Shown here: positions 34,190-41,817 of the stretch, piece by piece
Layout: each line of letters opens with the position of its first letter
Position numbering within the stretch: position 1 is the first letter of the stretch
Origin: an uncultured Clostridia bacterium
Lineage (GTDB): Bacteria; Bacillota; Clostridia; Christensenellales; UBA1242
Assembly: GCA_934747965.1 (NCBI GenBank)
Contig: CAKVHI010000002.1
Span: 1 to 64,000 of the forward strand
DNA: 64,000 nucleotides
Direction of reading: 5' to 3'
Notes under the pieces: model-generated
What the model was told of the DNA's origin: nothing
The model's input: the letters and a program-made list of their open reading frames with translations, nothing else
The model's database searches: none
Made by a program: the position numbers and the translations under genes

Positions 34190-35416
34190 TTAATCATTTT
34201 TATTTTGATTATTTTCTATTAGTTGTTTATATAATTCCAAAAGGTTTTTTGTGACTTTATCCCAACCAACATTTAATGTTTTGTATGCATTAAAAGATAT
34301 TTCTTTCAATTTGTTTTTATCACTAAAAATTTGAATAATTTTGTCGGCAAATTTATTTTCTTCAAGTTCGCAAGTGTATCCGTTAAAATCATTAGTAATG
34401 CCTTCGGCGCTAGCGCTATTCAAAATTGCTAGTGTTGGAGTTTTTTGAGTTGCTGCTTCAAATTTTACTAAAGATGAAGTGTCAACAGTTGATGGAAAAA
34501 GAAAAAGATTTGAAAAATAATAGAATTTTGAAAGCAAATTTTTGTCTTTAATTTCTCCAACAAAAATTATATTATCATTAAGATTGTAAGTTTTACATAG
34601 TTTTTTTAATGTTTTTTCATCGTTGCCAGAACCTACAATACACATTTTAAAATCAAACTTTTTTTCTTTTAGTAATTTTAAACTTTTAAGCAGAAAATCA
34701 AGGTTTTTGCATTTCATTTCAAGTCTTCCAACAAATAGCAAAATGTTTTCATGAGGTGAAATTTTATATTTTTCTTTAAAAAACTTTTCAATTTCATTGT
34801 TATTATCTTCAATCAATTTTAAATTTGTTGTGTTAGGAGTAACAATCATCTGAGTTGTTACACCATGAGTAAGATAATTTTGCTTAGTGTGTTCACTTAC
34901 GGGCAAAACCAAATCGGTTTTATTTAAAATTTTATAGGCTCTTTTTGTTATTTTTTTATATATGAATTTACTTTTTACAATTGTTTTATATTCTTCGCTA
35001 AATTTGCTGTGCCCATGAATAACTATGGGAATATTGTGTTTTTTTGAAAATTTAAAACCATAAGTGCAAAGTCCAAAAACTGTATGCAAATGTATTATAT
35101 CAATATTTAATTCGTTCATTAGTTTTTTAAACTTATTGTCCAAATCAGGTATAGGCAAATAGTCACCAAAAACCTTAGGTATTTTTAATGCCTTGCATCT
35201 TATGACTGGAAAATCAGAATTGTCAATAAATCCATTCATATCGCCGGTTACCACCACAACATTAACATCCTTGTTTTTAAAGAAGGATTCTGCCAAATTG
35301 CTAACAACAACTGTCGCCCCGCCAATATTTGGATAGTAAATATCCGTTAAAATGGCGACATTTAATTTATCGTGTTTATAAAAATCTTTTAATAAGTGTT
35401 CATTATGTATTTTCAT
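34190..35416 (-). CDS. Family 4 glycosyltransferase
   Basis: The 408-residue protein has the GT-B fold of family 4: an N-terminal VAILTDIYYPNIGGATVVV loop, IDIIHLHTVFGL, PIVIHGHSKF, and in the C-terminal half LLFVGRLEMKCKNLDFLLK, CIVGSGNDEKTLKKL, IIFVGEIKDK and the donor-binding LFPSTVDTSSLVKFEAA (E-x7-E-like). It probably transfers a sugar to a lipid or polysaccharide at the inner membrane face. The sugar is unknown. The gene shows only a weak GTGC/GCTCC ribosome region. A fragment of another family 4 gene lies divergently at 35539. Confidence 0.9.
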   Translation of the reverse strand: MKIHNEHLLKDFYKHDKLNVAILTDIYYPNIGGATVVVSNLAESFFKNKDVNVVVVTGDMNGFIDNSDFPVIRCKALKIPKVFGDYLPIPDLDNKFKKLMNELNIDIIHLHTVFGLCTYGFKFSKKHNIPIVIHGHSKFSEEYKTIVKSKFIYKKITKRAYKILNKTDLVLPVSEHTKQNYLTHGVTTQMIVTPNTTNLKLIEDNNNEIEKFFKEKYKISPHENILLFVGRLEMKCKNLDFLLKSLKLLKEKKFDFKMCIVGSGNDEKTLKKLCKTYNLNDNIIFVGEIKDKNLLSKFYYFSNLFLFPSTVDTSSLVKFEAATQKTPTLAILNSASAEGITNDFNGYTCELEENKFADKIIQIFSDKNKLKEISFNAYKTLNVGWDKVTKNLLELYKQLIENNQNKND

Positions 35417-35538
35417 TAGTGCTCCAAATTTTTAACTAATTGTAATAATTATATCAATAACCAATTCAATTTGTCAAATCACTTTTATTAATATTGATTT
35501 TTAAGTTACTGTTGTGTATTATTATAATGAAAACATAA

Positions 35539-36111
35539 AAATTAGCAAGTGGTAAAAAAAGATTAAAAATTGGCATCTTTAATGATTCATTTTTCCCTAT
35601 GATAGATGGCGTTGTTAATGTTATTGACAACTATGTTGTTGTGGAAGATATGCTGTTGAAACACAAAGCAAATATTGAACACAATAAATTAATTTATGGA
35701 AAATGCTATAACCCTAAATATCTTGATTATATTTGCGTGAATGAATTAGGAGATCTTTTCTTGCCAAACTATGTAACTAATCATTTTAGAAAATTATTGA
35801 TAAAAAATAAAATGAGGCACATAAGATTTCACGATTTAAGACACTCATGTGCGAGCTTACTTGTTGCCAATGGAGTGCCAATGAAAAACATACAAGAATG
35901 GCTAGGATACTCAAATTTTAACACCACAGCAGATGTTTATTCCCATGTTGATTTTAGTGCTAAAATAGAATCAGCCAAAATAATAGATAAAACAATCACT
36001 AGAAATAATGATGCTGAAAAAACAAAAAAAGAAGATATAAGCGATGAAGAATTTGAGGAATTTTTAGAATGGCGAAGAAGAAAAAAGTTGCAACAAGATA
36101 GCGAAATGTAA
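35539..36111 (+). pseudogene. Fusion scar: glycosyltransferase N-terminus joined to integrase C-terminus
   Basis: The in-frame reading from 35539 gives KKRLKIGIFNDSFFPMIDG, the typical N-terminal loop of family 4 glycosyltransferases, up to about NYVVVEDML (35655). It then changes to the C-terminal half of a tyrosine recombinase: YICVNELGDLFLPNYVT, FHDLRHSCASLL (H-x-x-R), WLGYSNFNTTADVY with the nucleophile Tyr (VYSHVD). The integrase N-terminus and first catalytic Arg are absent, and GHSS reads GYSN. The earliest ATG is 35599. It marks an illegitimate junction left by an integrated element; tRNA-Arg lies 260 bp away. Confidence 0.8.
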
Positions 36112-36373
36112 AAAAATTGTATTTTTGTGATACTAAAAAACATTAAAAAACACTATATAAAATCAAACGGCATTTGCACAAAATCTTAGTTTTATCTTAG
36201 AAAAATCTTAGAAAAACACGATAAAAATTGGGCTAAAAACACTACATTTTGAAATCAAAAACTTTGGTCTTTTAAACAAGGATACTTGACAGGCGTAAGA
36301 TGTATGTGTGATAAAAAATAAAAAATCAGCGACTTGCTAAAAGTCGCTGAAATGCCCGTTAGTATTGGGTTTT
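36112..36373. other. Spacer between integrase scar and tRNA-Arg
   Basis: No gene. It contains repeated TCTTAG words (36180-36220), a TTGACAGG-like -35, and a hairpin CAGCGACTT/AAGTCGCTG (36328-36352) whose T-poor tail makes it a weak terminator for the leftward tRNA. Confidence 0.45.
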
Positions 36374-36450
36374 TGGTGCATCTGTACGGACTTGAACCGT
36401 AAACCCTCAGTTCCGAAGACTGATGCTCTATCCAATTGAGCTACAGATGC
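36374..36450 (-). tRNA. tRNA-Arg (TCG)
   Basis: The acceptor GCATCTG pairs with CAGATGC; D-arm, anticodon loop CTTCGGA (TCG) and T-arm GGTTCAAGTCC are regular, and CCA is encoded. It lies beside an integrase remnant and a degenerate copy of itself. Confidence 0.93.
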
Positions 36451-36468
36451 AAATGCAACATTTTTTGA

Positions 36469-36536
36469 TGGGAAATGTCAAACCCCTGACAACCTGTTTC
36501 GAAGACCGATGCTCTATCCAATTAAGCTACGGGTGC
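36469..36536 (-). pseudogene. Degenerate tRNA-Arg-like sequence
   Basis: The 5' acceptor GCACCCG, a D-arm identical in part to the neighbouring tRNA-Arg (AATTGGATAGAGCAT) and an anticodon loop CTTCGAA are present. The anticodon stem has a mismatch, the T-loop reads GTTTGACAT instead of TTCGAAT-like, and no matching 3' acceptor follows. It is a decayed tRNA copy, either a duplication or the edge of a lost integrated element. Confidence 0.8.
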
Positions 36537-36980
36537 AAGAAATATATTAAATTTGAAATTAATGCGAGAAAAATCCTTCTTAAGTTATGCGTAAATAAAA
36601 TCAAATTTATTCTTAAGCATTAATTCTTAACAAGTTTACCATAAAATTAGTTAAAAATAAAGTATTTTATAAAATTTGGTGCAAAAATTTCGTGCAAGTA
36701 CAATAAAAGTGCAAAATTGCAAACAAAAAGTGCTATGAGCACTCTTATGTTAGATAAATAGAAGACTGTAAAAAAACTTTTCAAAACCGCTTGAGTGGTG
36801 CCACAAACACTTTCAATAAATAAAATTAAAAAATTTAAAAAAATTATGTAAAAACGCTTGAGTGCCGTAGGGTGCCAAAGGCACTTTCATATTAAACTTA
36901 ATTAAAATAAAATAATTTTATGAAAAGTCAAGAAAATATTTGTACTTTTTTAAAAAATTTTGAAAATTATTTAAAAACGC
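36537..36980 (+). other. Gene-free repeat-rich spacer upstream of third SipW-type gene
   Basis: No gene. It contains short GTGC-type hairpins (36731-36743, 36797-36818, 36861-36889) and copies of the AAAAACGCTTGA word (~36850, ~36973, plus a variant at ~36785), as upstream of the 18250 gene. Confidence 0.6.
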
Positions 36981-37010
36981 TTGACACAATAACCCTAAAA
37001 ATGGCAGAAT
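36981..37010 (+). promoter_or_regulatory. Promoter of third SipW-type gene
   Basis: TTGACA, an 18-bp spacer and CAGAAT, embedded in AAAAACGCTTGA. It is aligned base for base with the 18062 promoter. Confidence 0.55.
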
Positions 37011-37060
37011 TTTTAATGGATAATAAGGAATGCGACAACACAAACTAATACAGAAACGAA

Positions 37061-37175
37061 ACACTTGCGGTTGACCACACTTGCGGTTGACCACAGTAAG
37101 GTTAAGGTGGATAGTAACCATTTTAAACCAATATAAAACAAAAAAAGGTCAACCAAAAAGGAGGTTGATTTTTTT
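37061..37175 (+). promoter_or_regulatory. Leader with tandem GGTTGACC repeats and ribosome-site hairpin
   Basis: Two exact 16-bp units (ACACTTGCGGTTGACC at 37061 and 37077) are followed by GGTCAACC at 37147-37154. That copy lies in the 5' arm of a 13-bp hairpin with 37163-37175 (GGTTGATTTTTTT). The ribosome site AAGGAGG (37158-37164) is in the loop and 3' arm, so it would be masked. The upstream units are complementary to the 5' arm. The plan matches 18138-18230 with compensating changes. Confidence 0.6.
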
Positions 37176-37176
37176 A

Positions 37177-38199
37177 ATGAAAACAAAAAGATTAAAAGGA
37201 AATATAATAAATAAAATACTAATAGTATTAATACTACTAGTATTAGTTTCAACCTTAATATTAACCCTAGCATATTTTCAAGATAAAAAAGAATATAGCG
37301 GAACACTAGATTTTGGAAATATAAAACTTAAAGTAAGCGGTGGAGTTGAAGGGGACGGAGTAACCACATCAACAAGTAAGTTAGTTTTTGACACTGCACG
37401 AAAGAAGAATAACGACCCTACTTGGACAGGCAAATATATGCCGGGAGATTTGGTTGAAATAAACTTAACTATAGGCTTGGAGGAAAACAGTGAGCCAGCG
37501 TATTATATGGTATTTATATCTGATGAAAACGAATATTTTGAAACATCAGCATATTATGGAATAAAAGATAGTAGTGGGAATTTAAAGATATACAAAAGTG
37601 ATGGGCAAAAGGTTGTATTGCAATCGGACAATTCTGAACAAACAAATATTTATTGTGGGAAAATAACAAAAACAGAAACACATAACTTAACGATAAGTGC
37701 AAAAATAAAAGATGAATTAGAAACACAAGGGACAAGCACAACAGTTTCTTGCAAAGTGTGTGCAATCCAACAAGCAAACTTAACTGAAGAGGATGCACAA
37801 ATAGAGTTAAACCTAAATGGAAGTGCTAATATATTGCCGATAAATTATAATGTAGCAAACACAACGATTGACGGAATTACCATAACGAATAATGGAGATA
37901 AAACTTTTACGCTTAATGGAACAGCAACGGGTAATTGTTTCCCGTATACCTATTTAGGATTAGATAATATAAACAAAAATGTAAACGGTGAATATCTTGT
38001 TGTGTTTGGTATTTCAGGGACTATAGGAAAAAGAACTTATGCTCAGGTTGTTTGCGATGGAAATTGGCTAGCATCGACTAGATTTGGAACTACCAGAGTA
38101 GAACTAAATGGGACTTTAACAAGGTTTTACATCGTAGCGTATAAAGACGAAATTGTTACAAACTTTGTTATAAAGCCACAATTAATAAAATTGTATTAA
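37177..38199 (+). CDS. SipW-type exported protein, third paralogue
   Basis: I start at 37177 because the AAGGAGG site precedes it; an in-frame ATG 96 bases earlier lies in the leader repeats. The 340-residue protein has a membrane anchor (~13-33), LTLAYFQDKKEYSGTLDFG and the shared domain (GDGVTTSTSKLVFDTARKK, NNDPTWTGKYMPGDLVEINL) up to AIQQANL at ~205. The C-terminal domain (NINYNVANTTIDGITITNNG-like start, GDKTFTLNGTATGNCFPYT) resembles carbohydrate-binding or phage-tail beta domains and differs from both paralogues. Extracellular location is inferred. A terminator follows. Confidence 0.8.
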   Translation: MKTKRLKGNIINKILIVLILLVLVSTLILTLAYFQDKKEYSGTLDFGNIKLKVSGGVEGDGVTTSTSKLVFDTARKKNNDPTWTGKYMPGDLVEINLTIGLEENSEPAYYMVFISDENEYFETSAYYGIKDSSGNLKIYKSDGQKVVLQSDNSEQTNIYCGKITKTETHNLTISAKIKDELETQGTSTTVSCKVCAIQQANLTEEDAQIELNLNGSANILPINYNVANTTIDGITITNNGDKTFTLNGTATGNCFPYTYLGLDNINKNVNGEYLVVFGISGTIGKRTYAQVVCDGNWLASTRFGTTRVELNGTLTRFYIVAYKDEIVTNFVIKPQLIKLY

Positions 38200-38219
38200 T
38201 GTTTAGATTAATATCAAAT

Positions 38220-38266
38220 AAGTGAAATGATTATAAAGATAAAAATCTTATACATTTCACTTTTTT
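38220..38266 (+). terminator. Terminator of third SipW-type gene
   Basis: AAGTGAAATG pairs with CATTTCACTT, an inner TATAAGAT-type stem extends it, and T6 follows. Confidence 0.85.
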
Positions 38267-38349
38267 AAACTTTTGTGTGGCTTTTAGAAGATAAAAAATT
38301 TGGTGTATATTTCTGTTTATTCTTTTTTAAAAATAAATTATTAAAATAA

Positions 38350-38378
38350 TTGACAAAAGGAAAAAAATTTGTTAATAT
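38350..38378 (+). promoter_or_regulatory. Promoter of the rpmH operon
   Basis: TTGACA, a 17-bp spacer and TAATAT; the expected start is ~50 bp before rpmH. Confidence 0.85.
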
Positions 38379-38436
38379 TATCTAGTCTAATTATTTGACG
38401 AAATGATTTTTGATACTTAGAATAAAGGAGCAGATT

Positions 38437-38580
38437 ATGAAAAGGACTTATCAACCTAAGAAAAGAAGTAAAGTTAAAGTTCATGGCTTTAGAAAAAGAA
38501 TGCAAACTCATAACGGCAGAAAAGTTTTATCACGCAGAAGAAGACGCGGTAGACACACTTTAACTGTAAACAATAAATAG
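38437..38580 (+). CDS. rpmH: 50S ribosomal protein L34
   Basis: The 47-residue, highly basic product reads MKRTYQPKKRSKVKVHGF and continues FRKRMQTHNGRKVLSRRRRRGRHTLTV, the nearly invariant L34 pattern. The ribosome site AAAGGAG precedes the ATG. It heads rpmH-rnpA-yidD-yidC-khpB. In many bacteria dnaA is the divergent neighbour, but here a SipW-type surface gene lies upstream. Confidence 0.97.
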   Translation: MKRTYQPKKRSKVKVHGFRKRMQTHNGRKVLSRRRRRGRHTLTVNNK

Positions 38581-38589
38581 AGAGAATTT

Positions 38590-38937
38590 ATGATTAAAAA
38601 AGAAAATAGACTAAAGAAAAGAAAGCAATTTGCTTATTTGTTTAAAAATGGAAAACACTTAGGTGATGAATTTGTTAGTTTAGTCTATATAGCCTTAAAA
38701 ACAAAAAATTTTAAAGTGGGATATAGCGTTTCCAAAAAAGTTGGAAAAGCCGTTGTTAGAAACAAAATTAAACGCAGGCTTAAAGAATGTGTTTTAAGTT
38801 TTTCAGACTTAATTAAAAATGAGTTTTACATTATTATTGTTGCTAAACCTAAAATTGTAAATCTTAAGTTTGATGATTTGAAAGAAAAACTTAAATATCA
38901 ATTCCAAAAAGCGGGTTTAATTTGTGAAAATAATTAA
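38590..38937 (+). CDS. rnpA: Ribonuclease P protein component
   Basis: The protein cofactor of RNase P, which matures tRNA 5' ends. The 115 residues include LKKRKQFAYLFKNGKHLGD, VGYSVSKKVGKAVVRN and the RNA-binding motif NKIKRRLKE (RNR motif). It follows rpmH by 9 bp, and its end overlaps yidD by 14 bp. Confidence 0.95.
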   Translation: MIKKENRLKKRKQFAYLFKNGKHLGDEFVSLVYIALKTKNFKVGYSVSKKVGKAVVRNKIKRRLKECVLSFSDLIKNEFYIIIVAKPKIVNLKFDDLKEKLKYQFQKAGLICENN

Positions 38938-39199
38938 AATTTTTTCCTATCCTTTAAAACTTTTTTGTTTATCACTTGTTTATTTGTATAAGATTTTAAT
39001 ATCTCCAATGCTTCCAAAATCTTGCAAATTTTCGCCAACATGTTCTACATATTCGGTGATTGCTATTAAAAGATTTGGTGTTTGCGTTGGAGTTTTTTTA
39101 ACATTTAAACGAATATTACGATGCAGTCATTTTTCGTCAAAAAGCGGGGTCGACCCTGTGTCAGACAACTTAAAAGGAGATTTAAAATGGGTAATTTAA
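38924..39199 (+). CDS. yidD: Membrane protein insertion efficiency factor YidD
   Basis: The 91-residue product starts with GTG inside the end of rnpA. It shows the family core YKILISPMLPKSCKFSPTCSTYS and AIKRFG, with RILRCSHFSSKSGVDPV near the end (usually RCNPWGKGGYDPVP). It helps YidC insert membrane proteins. Its last 13 bases overlap the start of yidC. Confidence 0.93.
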   Translation: MKIIKIFSYPLKLFCLSLVYLYKILISPMLPKSCKFSPTCSTYSVIAIKRFGVCVGVFLTFKRILRCSHFSSKSGVDPVSDNLKGDLKWVI

Positions 39200-40341
39200 T
39201 GCTTACAGTTGGCGGTCTTTGGGGAACAATTATTGGTTGGTTTCAAAGTTTTCTTCCAAGTTTTGGACTAACTATTATTTTGTTCACAATCGCATTGAAA
39301 CTTGTTCTTTCGCCTCTTGAAGTTTACCAAAAAGTAAGTGCAAAAAAAACGGCAGAGAAACAAGCAATTATGCAACCAAAAATTGAAAAACTTCAAAAAC
39401 AGTATGGAAATAATAAAGAATTGTTAAATCAAAAAACAATGGAGTTATACAAAAAAGAAAATTTTAATGTTATGGGCTCTTGCCTTGGAATGTTAATAAA
39501 TTTAATTATCACAGTTGTTGTGTTCTTCACATTATTTTCTTCACTTAACCAAATAAGTCAATATAACATAAAAACAGAATATGAACAATTATCGACAAAA
39601 TATTCTCAAGTTTTGGAAAGTAAATTAAGAGAAGAAGCAACTAATAATTCGATAACTTTGAGTGAAACAGATGATTTAAAAACTATTATAAGCAAAATTA
39701 ATGAGTCAAGTTTGACTGATGAAACTAAAAATGAAATTATTAACAATTCAAAAACCTTTGCAACAAGTGAAACGGCTACATATTATGGAACAATAAAAGA
39801 AGGGTTTTTGTGGATAAAAAACATCTACAGACCAGACACTTATGCAAGCACATTTCCAAGTAGTGATGAATATTTGTCAACAACAGGCATTTTAAACAAT
39901 GTTAGCGAAGAAAAACCTTACACAAATATATATGGCGAAACTGCAACAACAAAAGATGCTGCAAAAGACTTGTTTGCAACAGAATTTAAAGATGTTGCAG
40001 GGGATATAACCAAAGTTTATTCAGGCTGGAATGGATGGCTTGTTTTGGTTGTTTTGTCGGCAGGTGTAACAGTTTTGAGTTTGCTAATCACTAATCTTGG
40101 AAACAAAGCAAAAAAACAATATGACAACAAAGGAAATGAAATTAAAGTTAAAACTCCAAATAATTTTTTAATGATGATTTTGCTTCCAATTTTAATGGTT
40201 GTGTTTACACTTCAATATAGCGCAGCATTTGCTCTTTACATTGTTATGAACAGTTTAATGAGTGTTTTAATTGGCTGTGTTACAACTCTTGTTATGAACA
40301 AAATTGAAAAATCAAAAGAAAAAAAGAAAGAAGGTGTCTAG
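39187..40341 (+). CDS. yidC: Membrane protein insertase YidC/Oxa1
   Basis: Inserts proteins into the membrane with or without SecYEG. The start at 39187 follows an AGGAG site. The 384-residue protein has an N-terminal transmembrane segment, then GLTIILFTIALKLVLSPLEVYQ and the cytoplasmic hairpin AEKQAIMQPKIEKLQKQYG. A third part holds MGSCLGMLINLII and helices 4-5 near the end (LMMILLPILMVVF, FALYIVMNSLMSVL). An unusually long polar insert (~135-270, with Thr/Ser/Glu) lies on the outside between the helices. Typical Bacillota YidC proteins are ~260-280 residues. Confidence 0.93.
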   Translation: MGNLMLTVGGLWGTIIGWFQSFLPSFGLTIILFTIALKLVLSPLEVYQKVSAKKTAEKQAIMQPKIEKLQKQYGNNKELLNQKTMELYKKENFNVMGSCLGMLINLIITVVVFFTLFSSLNQISQYNIKTEYEQLSTKYSQVLESKLREEATNNSITLSETDDLKTIISKINESSLTDETKNEIINNSKTFATSETATYYGTIKEGFLWIKNIYRPDTYASTFPSSDEYLSTTGILNNVSEEKPYTNIYGETATTKDAAKDLFATEFKDVAGDITKVYSGWNGWLVLVVLSAGVTVLSLLITNLGNKAKKQYDNKGNEIKVKTPNNFLMMILLPILMVVFTLQYSAAFALYIVMNSLMSVLIGCVTTLVMNKIEKSKEKKKEGV

Positions 40342-40342
40342 T

Positions 40343-41263
40343 ATGAAAAGTTTTGAATTTACAGGAAAAAACATTGAAAAAGCAATACAAAATGGGCTTA
40401 GCAGTTTGAATAAAAATCGAGAAGATGTTGATATTAAAATTTTAAGCGAGGGCGGAATTTTCTCTAAGGCTAAGGTACAAATTTCTTTTGAAGACCAAAC
40501 AACAGAAGAAATTGCAGAAAGCATTGCAAAACAAGAAATTGGCTGTGATTGCGGTTGCGATTGCGGTTGTGAAGAATGTGATTGTGATGAAAATGAAAGT
40601 TGTGATTGTGGTTGTGAAGATTGCGATTGCGAAAAAAATGTTACTGAAGAAGATAAATGTGCTAATTGTTCTGATGAATGTGGATTTTGTAATTGCGCAC
40701 TAGAAAATAATTGTGAATGTGTTGATTTAGAAAAAATAAAACAAGAACAACTTGCAAAAGAGCAATCTCAAAAAAAAGAAAAACATTTCATGACAAGCGA
40801 AGAAGTTTTTGATGAAATCAATAACATTTTTCAAAACTTGTTTAAAGCGCTTAATATTGACGGAAAGGTTATGATTTTAGAAAATGATGACGCTTATGAA
40901 GTTAAGGTTTCGGGCTCAGAAAATGTTTCAAGTTTAATTGGCTATCGAGGCGAAGCATTAAATGCTTATCAAGCTTTGATTAATAATTTTACAAGTTTAA
41001 AAAACAAATCAAAACGCATTTTGCTTGATGTTGAAAATTATAGAGATAAACGCGAAGAAAGTTTAAAAAATTTGGCTTTAAGAATTGCAAAAAAAGTTTT
41101 AAAAACAAAAAGAAGTCATAAATTTGAGCCTATGAGCAGTTTTGAGCGTCATGTAATTCATGAAGCATTAAGTAATTTTGAAGGCGTTTCAACACACAGC
41201 GAAGGTGTTGAACCAAGAAGATTTTTGATTGTTGAATTTGTTGATAAAACAAAAAATGATTAA
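40343..41263 (+). CDS. khpB: RNA-binding protein KhpB (Jag) with cysteine-rich insert
   Basis: The 306-residue protein has an N-terminal Jag domain (SFEFTGKNIEKAIQNGLS, ~1-60), a KH domain with SSLIGYRGEALNAYQAL (~190-210) and a C-terminal R3H domain with SSFERHVIHEAL (~260-275) and EPRRFLIVEF. It binds RNA with KhpA and affects cell division and shape in Firmicutes. Between the Jag and KH domains (~66-127) lie 19 cysteines in about 60 residues, largely as C-D-C-G-C and E-C-D-C units with Asp/Glu, like a metallothionein. This is not normal for the family. It starts 1 bp after the yidC stop region with a GGTGT site. Confidence 0.93.
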   Translation: MKSFEFTGKNIEKAIQNGLSSLNKNREDVDIKILSEGGIFSKAKVQISFEDQTTEEIAESIAKQEIGCDCGCDCGCEECDCDENESCDCGCEDCDCEKNVTEEDKCANCSDECGFCNCALENNCECVDLEKIKQEQLAKEQSQKKEKHFMTSEEVFDEINNIFQNLFKALNIDGKVMILENDDAYEVKVSGSENVSSLIGYRGEALNAYQALINNFTSLKNKSKRILLDVENYRDKREESLKNLALRIAKKVLKTKRSHKFEPMSSFERHVIHEALSNFEGVSTHSEGVEPRRFLIVEFVDKTKND

Positions 41264-41295
41264 ATTTACACTAATGAAAAATAATATTTAATTTT

Positions 41296-41330
41296 AAAGT
41301 GCTTATATACTGTGCTGTAGGCACTTTTTT
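41296..41330 (+). terminator. Terminator of the rpmH-khpB operon
   Basis: AAAGTGC pairs with GCACTTT across a ~18-base loop, and T6 follows. Confidence 0.65.
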
Positions 41331-41419
41331 ATTTATATAAATTTTATAATTCACGGTTTCGATGTGTTTAATCAAACTATGTCATAGAGTGGTGCCATAG
41401 GCACTTTCATATTTATTAC

Positions 41420-41532
41420 AAAGCGAAATCTTGACATAATTTCACACGCTAGGGCTTCGGACTGAAAGGAAAAATGAAAGAAAATTATCGTCCTGCAGAG
41501 TCGCTTTGTGAAATTATGCCTCGTTTCGCTTT
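41420..41532 (+). repeat. 113-bp structured dispersed element, copy 2
   Basis: The length and fold match copy 1 at 17692. The outer arm AAAGCGAAA pairs with TTTCGCTTT, so the sixth base pair is G-C where copy 1 has A-T. The 12-bp inner arm is unchanged. Other differences fall in predicted loops. Both copies are followed by AAAGTAGCGATA. Confidence 0.85.
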
Positions 41533-41626
41533 TTTAAAAGTAGCGATAAAAAATAAAAACTTAAAAAAATGTGTAAAAACGCTTGAGTATATTAATAAAA
41601 ACAAATAAAAGAAATATAATAAAAAT

Positions 41627-41794
41627 ATGAAGTTTTGTAGTTGTGATATTTGTGGCGAATTGTTTGATAATCAAAATTTAGAAATTTGCGTTGTTTGCAA
41701 AACCAAAATTTGTAAGGAATGCTGTAAAAAATGTGGGGGATATTGTCGAGAATGCCAAACAAAAATTTTAACAAAAAATTTGACAAATAAATAA
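41627..41794 (+). CDS. Cysteine-rich microprotein (zinc-finger-like)
   Basis: The 55-residue product has 11 cysteines. The order is CSCDIC near the start, then CVVC, CKECCKKC and CREC, suggesting a double zinc knuckle (treble-clef or RING/B-box-like spacing). The last 13 residues are Lys/Thr/Asn-rich. A TATAAT ends 6 bases before the ATG and no ribosome site is seen. It sits just after the second 113-bp element and 23 bp before a membrane-protein gene. Despite its small size, the regular CxxC spacing supports a real gene. Confidence 0.65.
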   Translation: MKFCSCDICGELFDNQNLEICVVCKTKICKECCKKCGGYCRECQTKILTKNLTNK

Positions 41795-41808
41795 AAATAG
41801 ATTAATAT
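41780..41808 (+). promoter_or_regulatory. Promoter placed for a leaderless mRNA
   Basis: TTGACA, a 17-bp spacer and TAATAT. The next start codon is at 41818, 9 bases after the -10 box. The -35 box lies inside the end of the cysteine-rich microprotein gene. Confidence 0.7.
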
Positions 41809-41817
41809 ATATTATAT

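Larger units (their letters stand above)
41264..41626 (+). other. Repeat-bearing spacer after khpB
   Basis: It contains a terminator (41296-41330), a GTGCC/GGCAC hairpin (41390-41405), the second 113-bp structured element (41420-41532) and an AAAAACGCTTGA word (~41575). No gene is seen before the cysteine-rich microprotein. Confidence 0.65.

Noticed and set aside
36423..36623. 66-codon frame across tRNA-Arg and the degenerate tRNA copy
   Set aside because: It runs antisense through two tRNA-like sequences and has no coding features.
38267..38436. Replication origin next to rpmH
   Set aside because: No cluster of TTATCCACA-like DnaA boxes is visible and dnaA is absent; the spacer only holds a terminator and a promoter.
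40540..40728. Frameshift explanation for the cysteine-rich part of khpB
   Set aside because: The Jag domain before it and the KH and R3H domains after it are in the same frame, and the alternative frames give no KhpB-like sequence.
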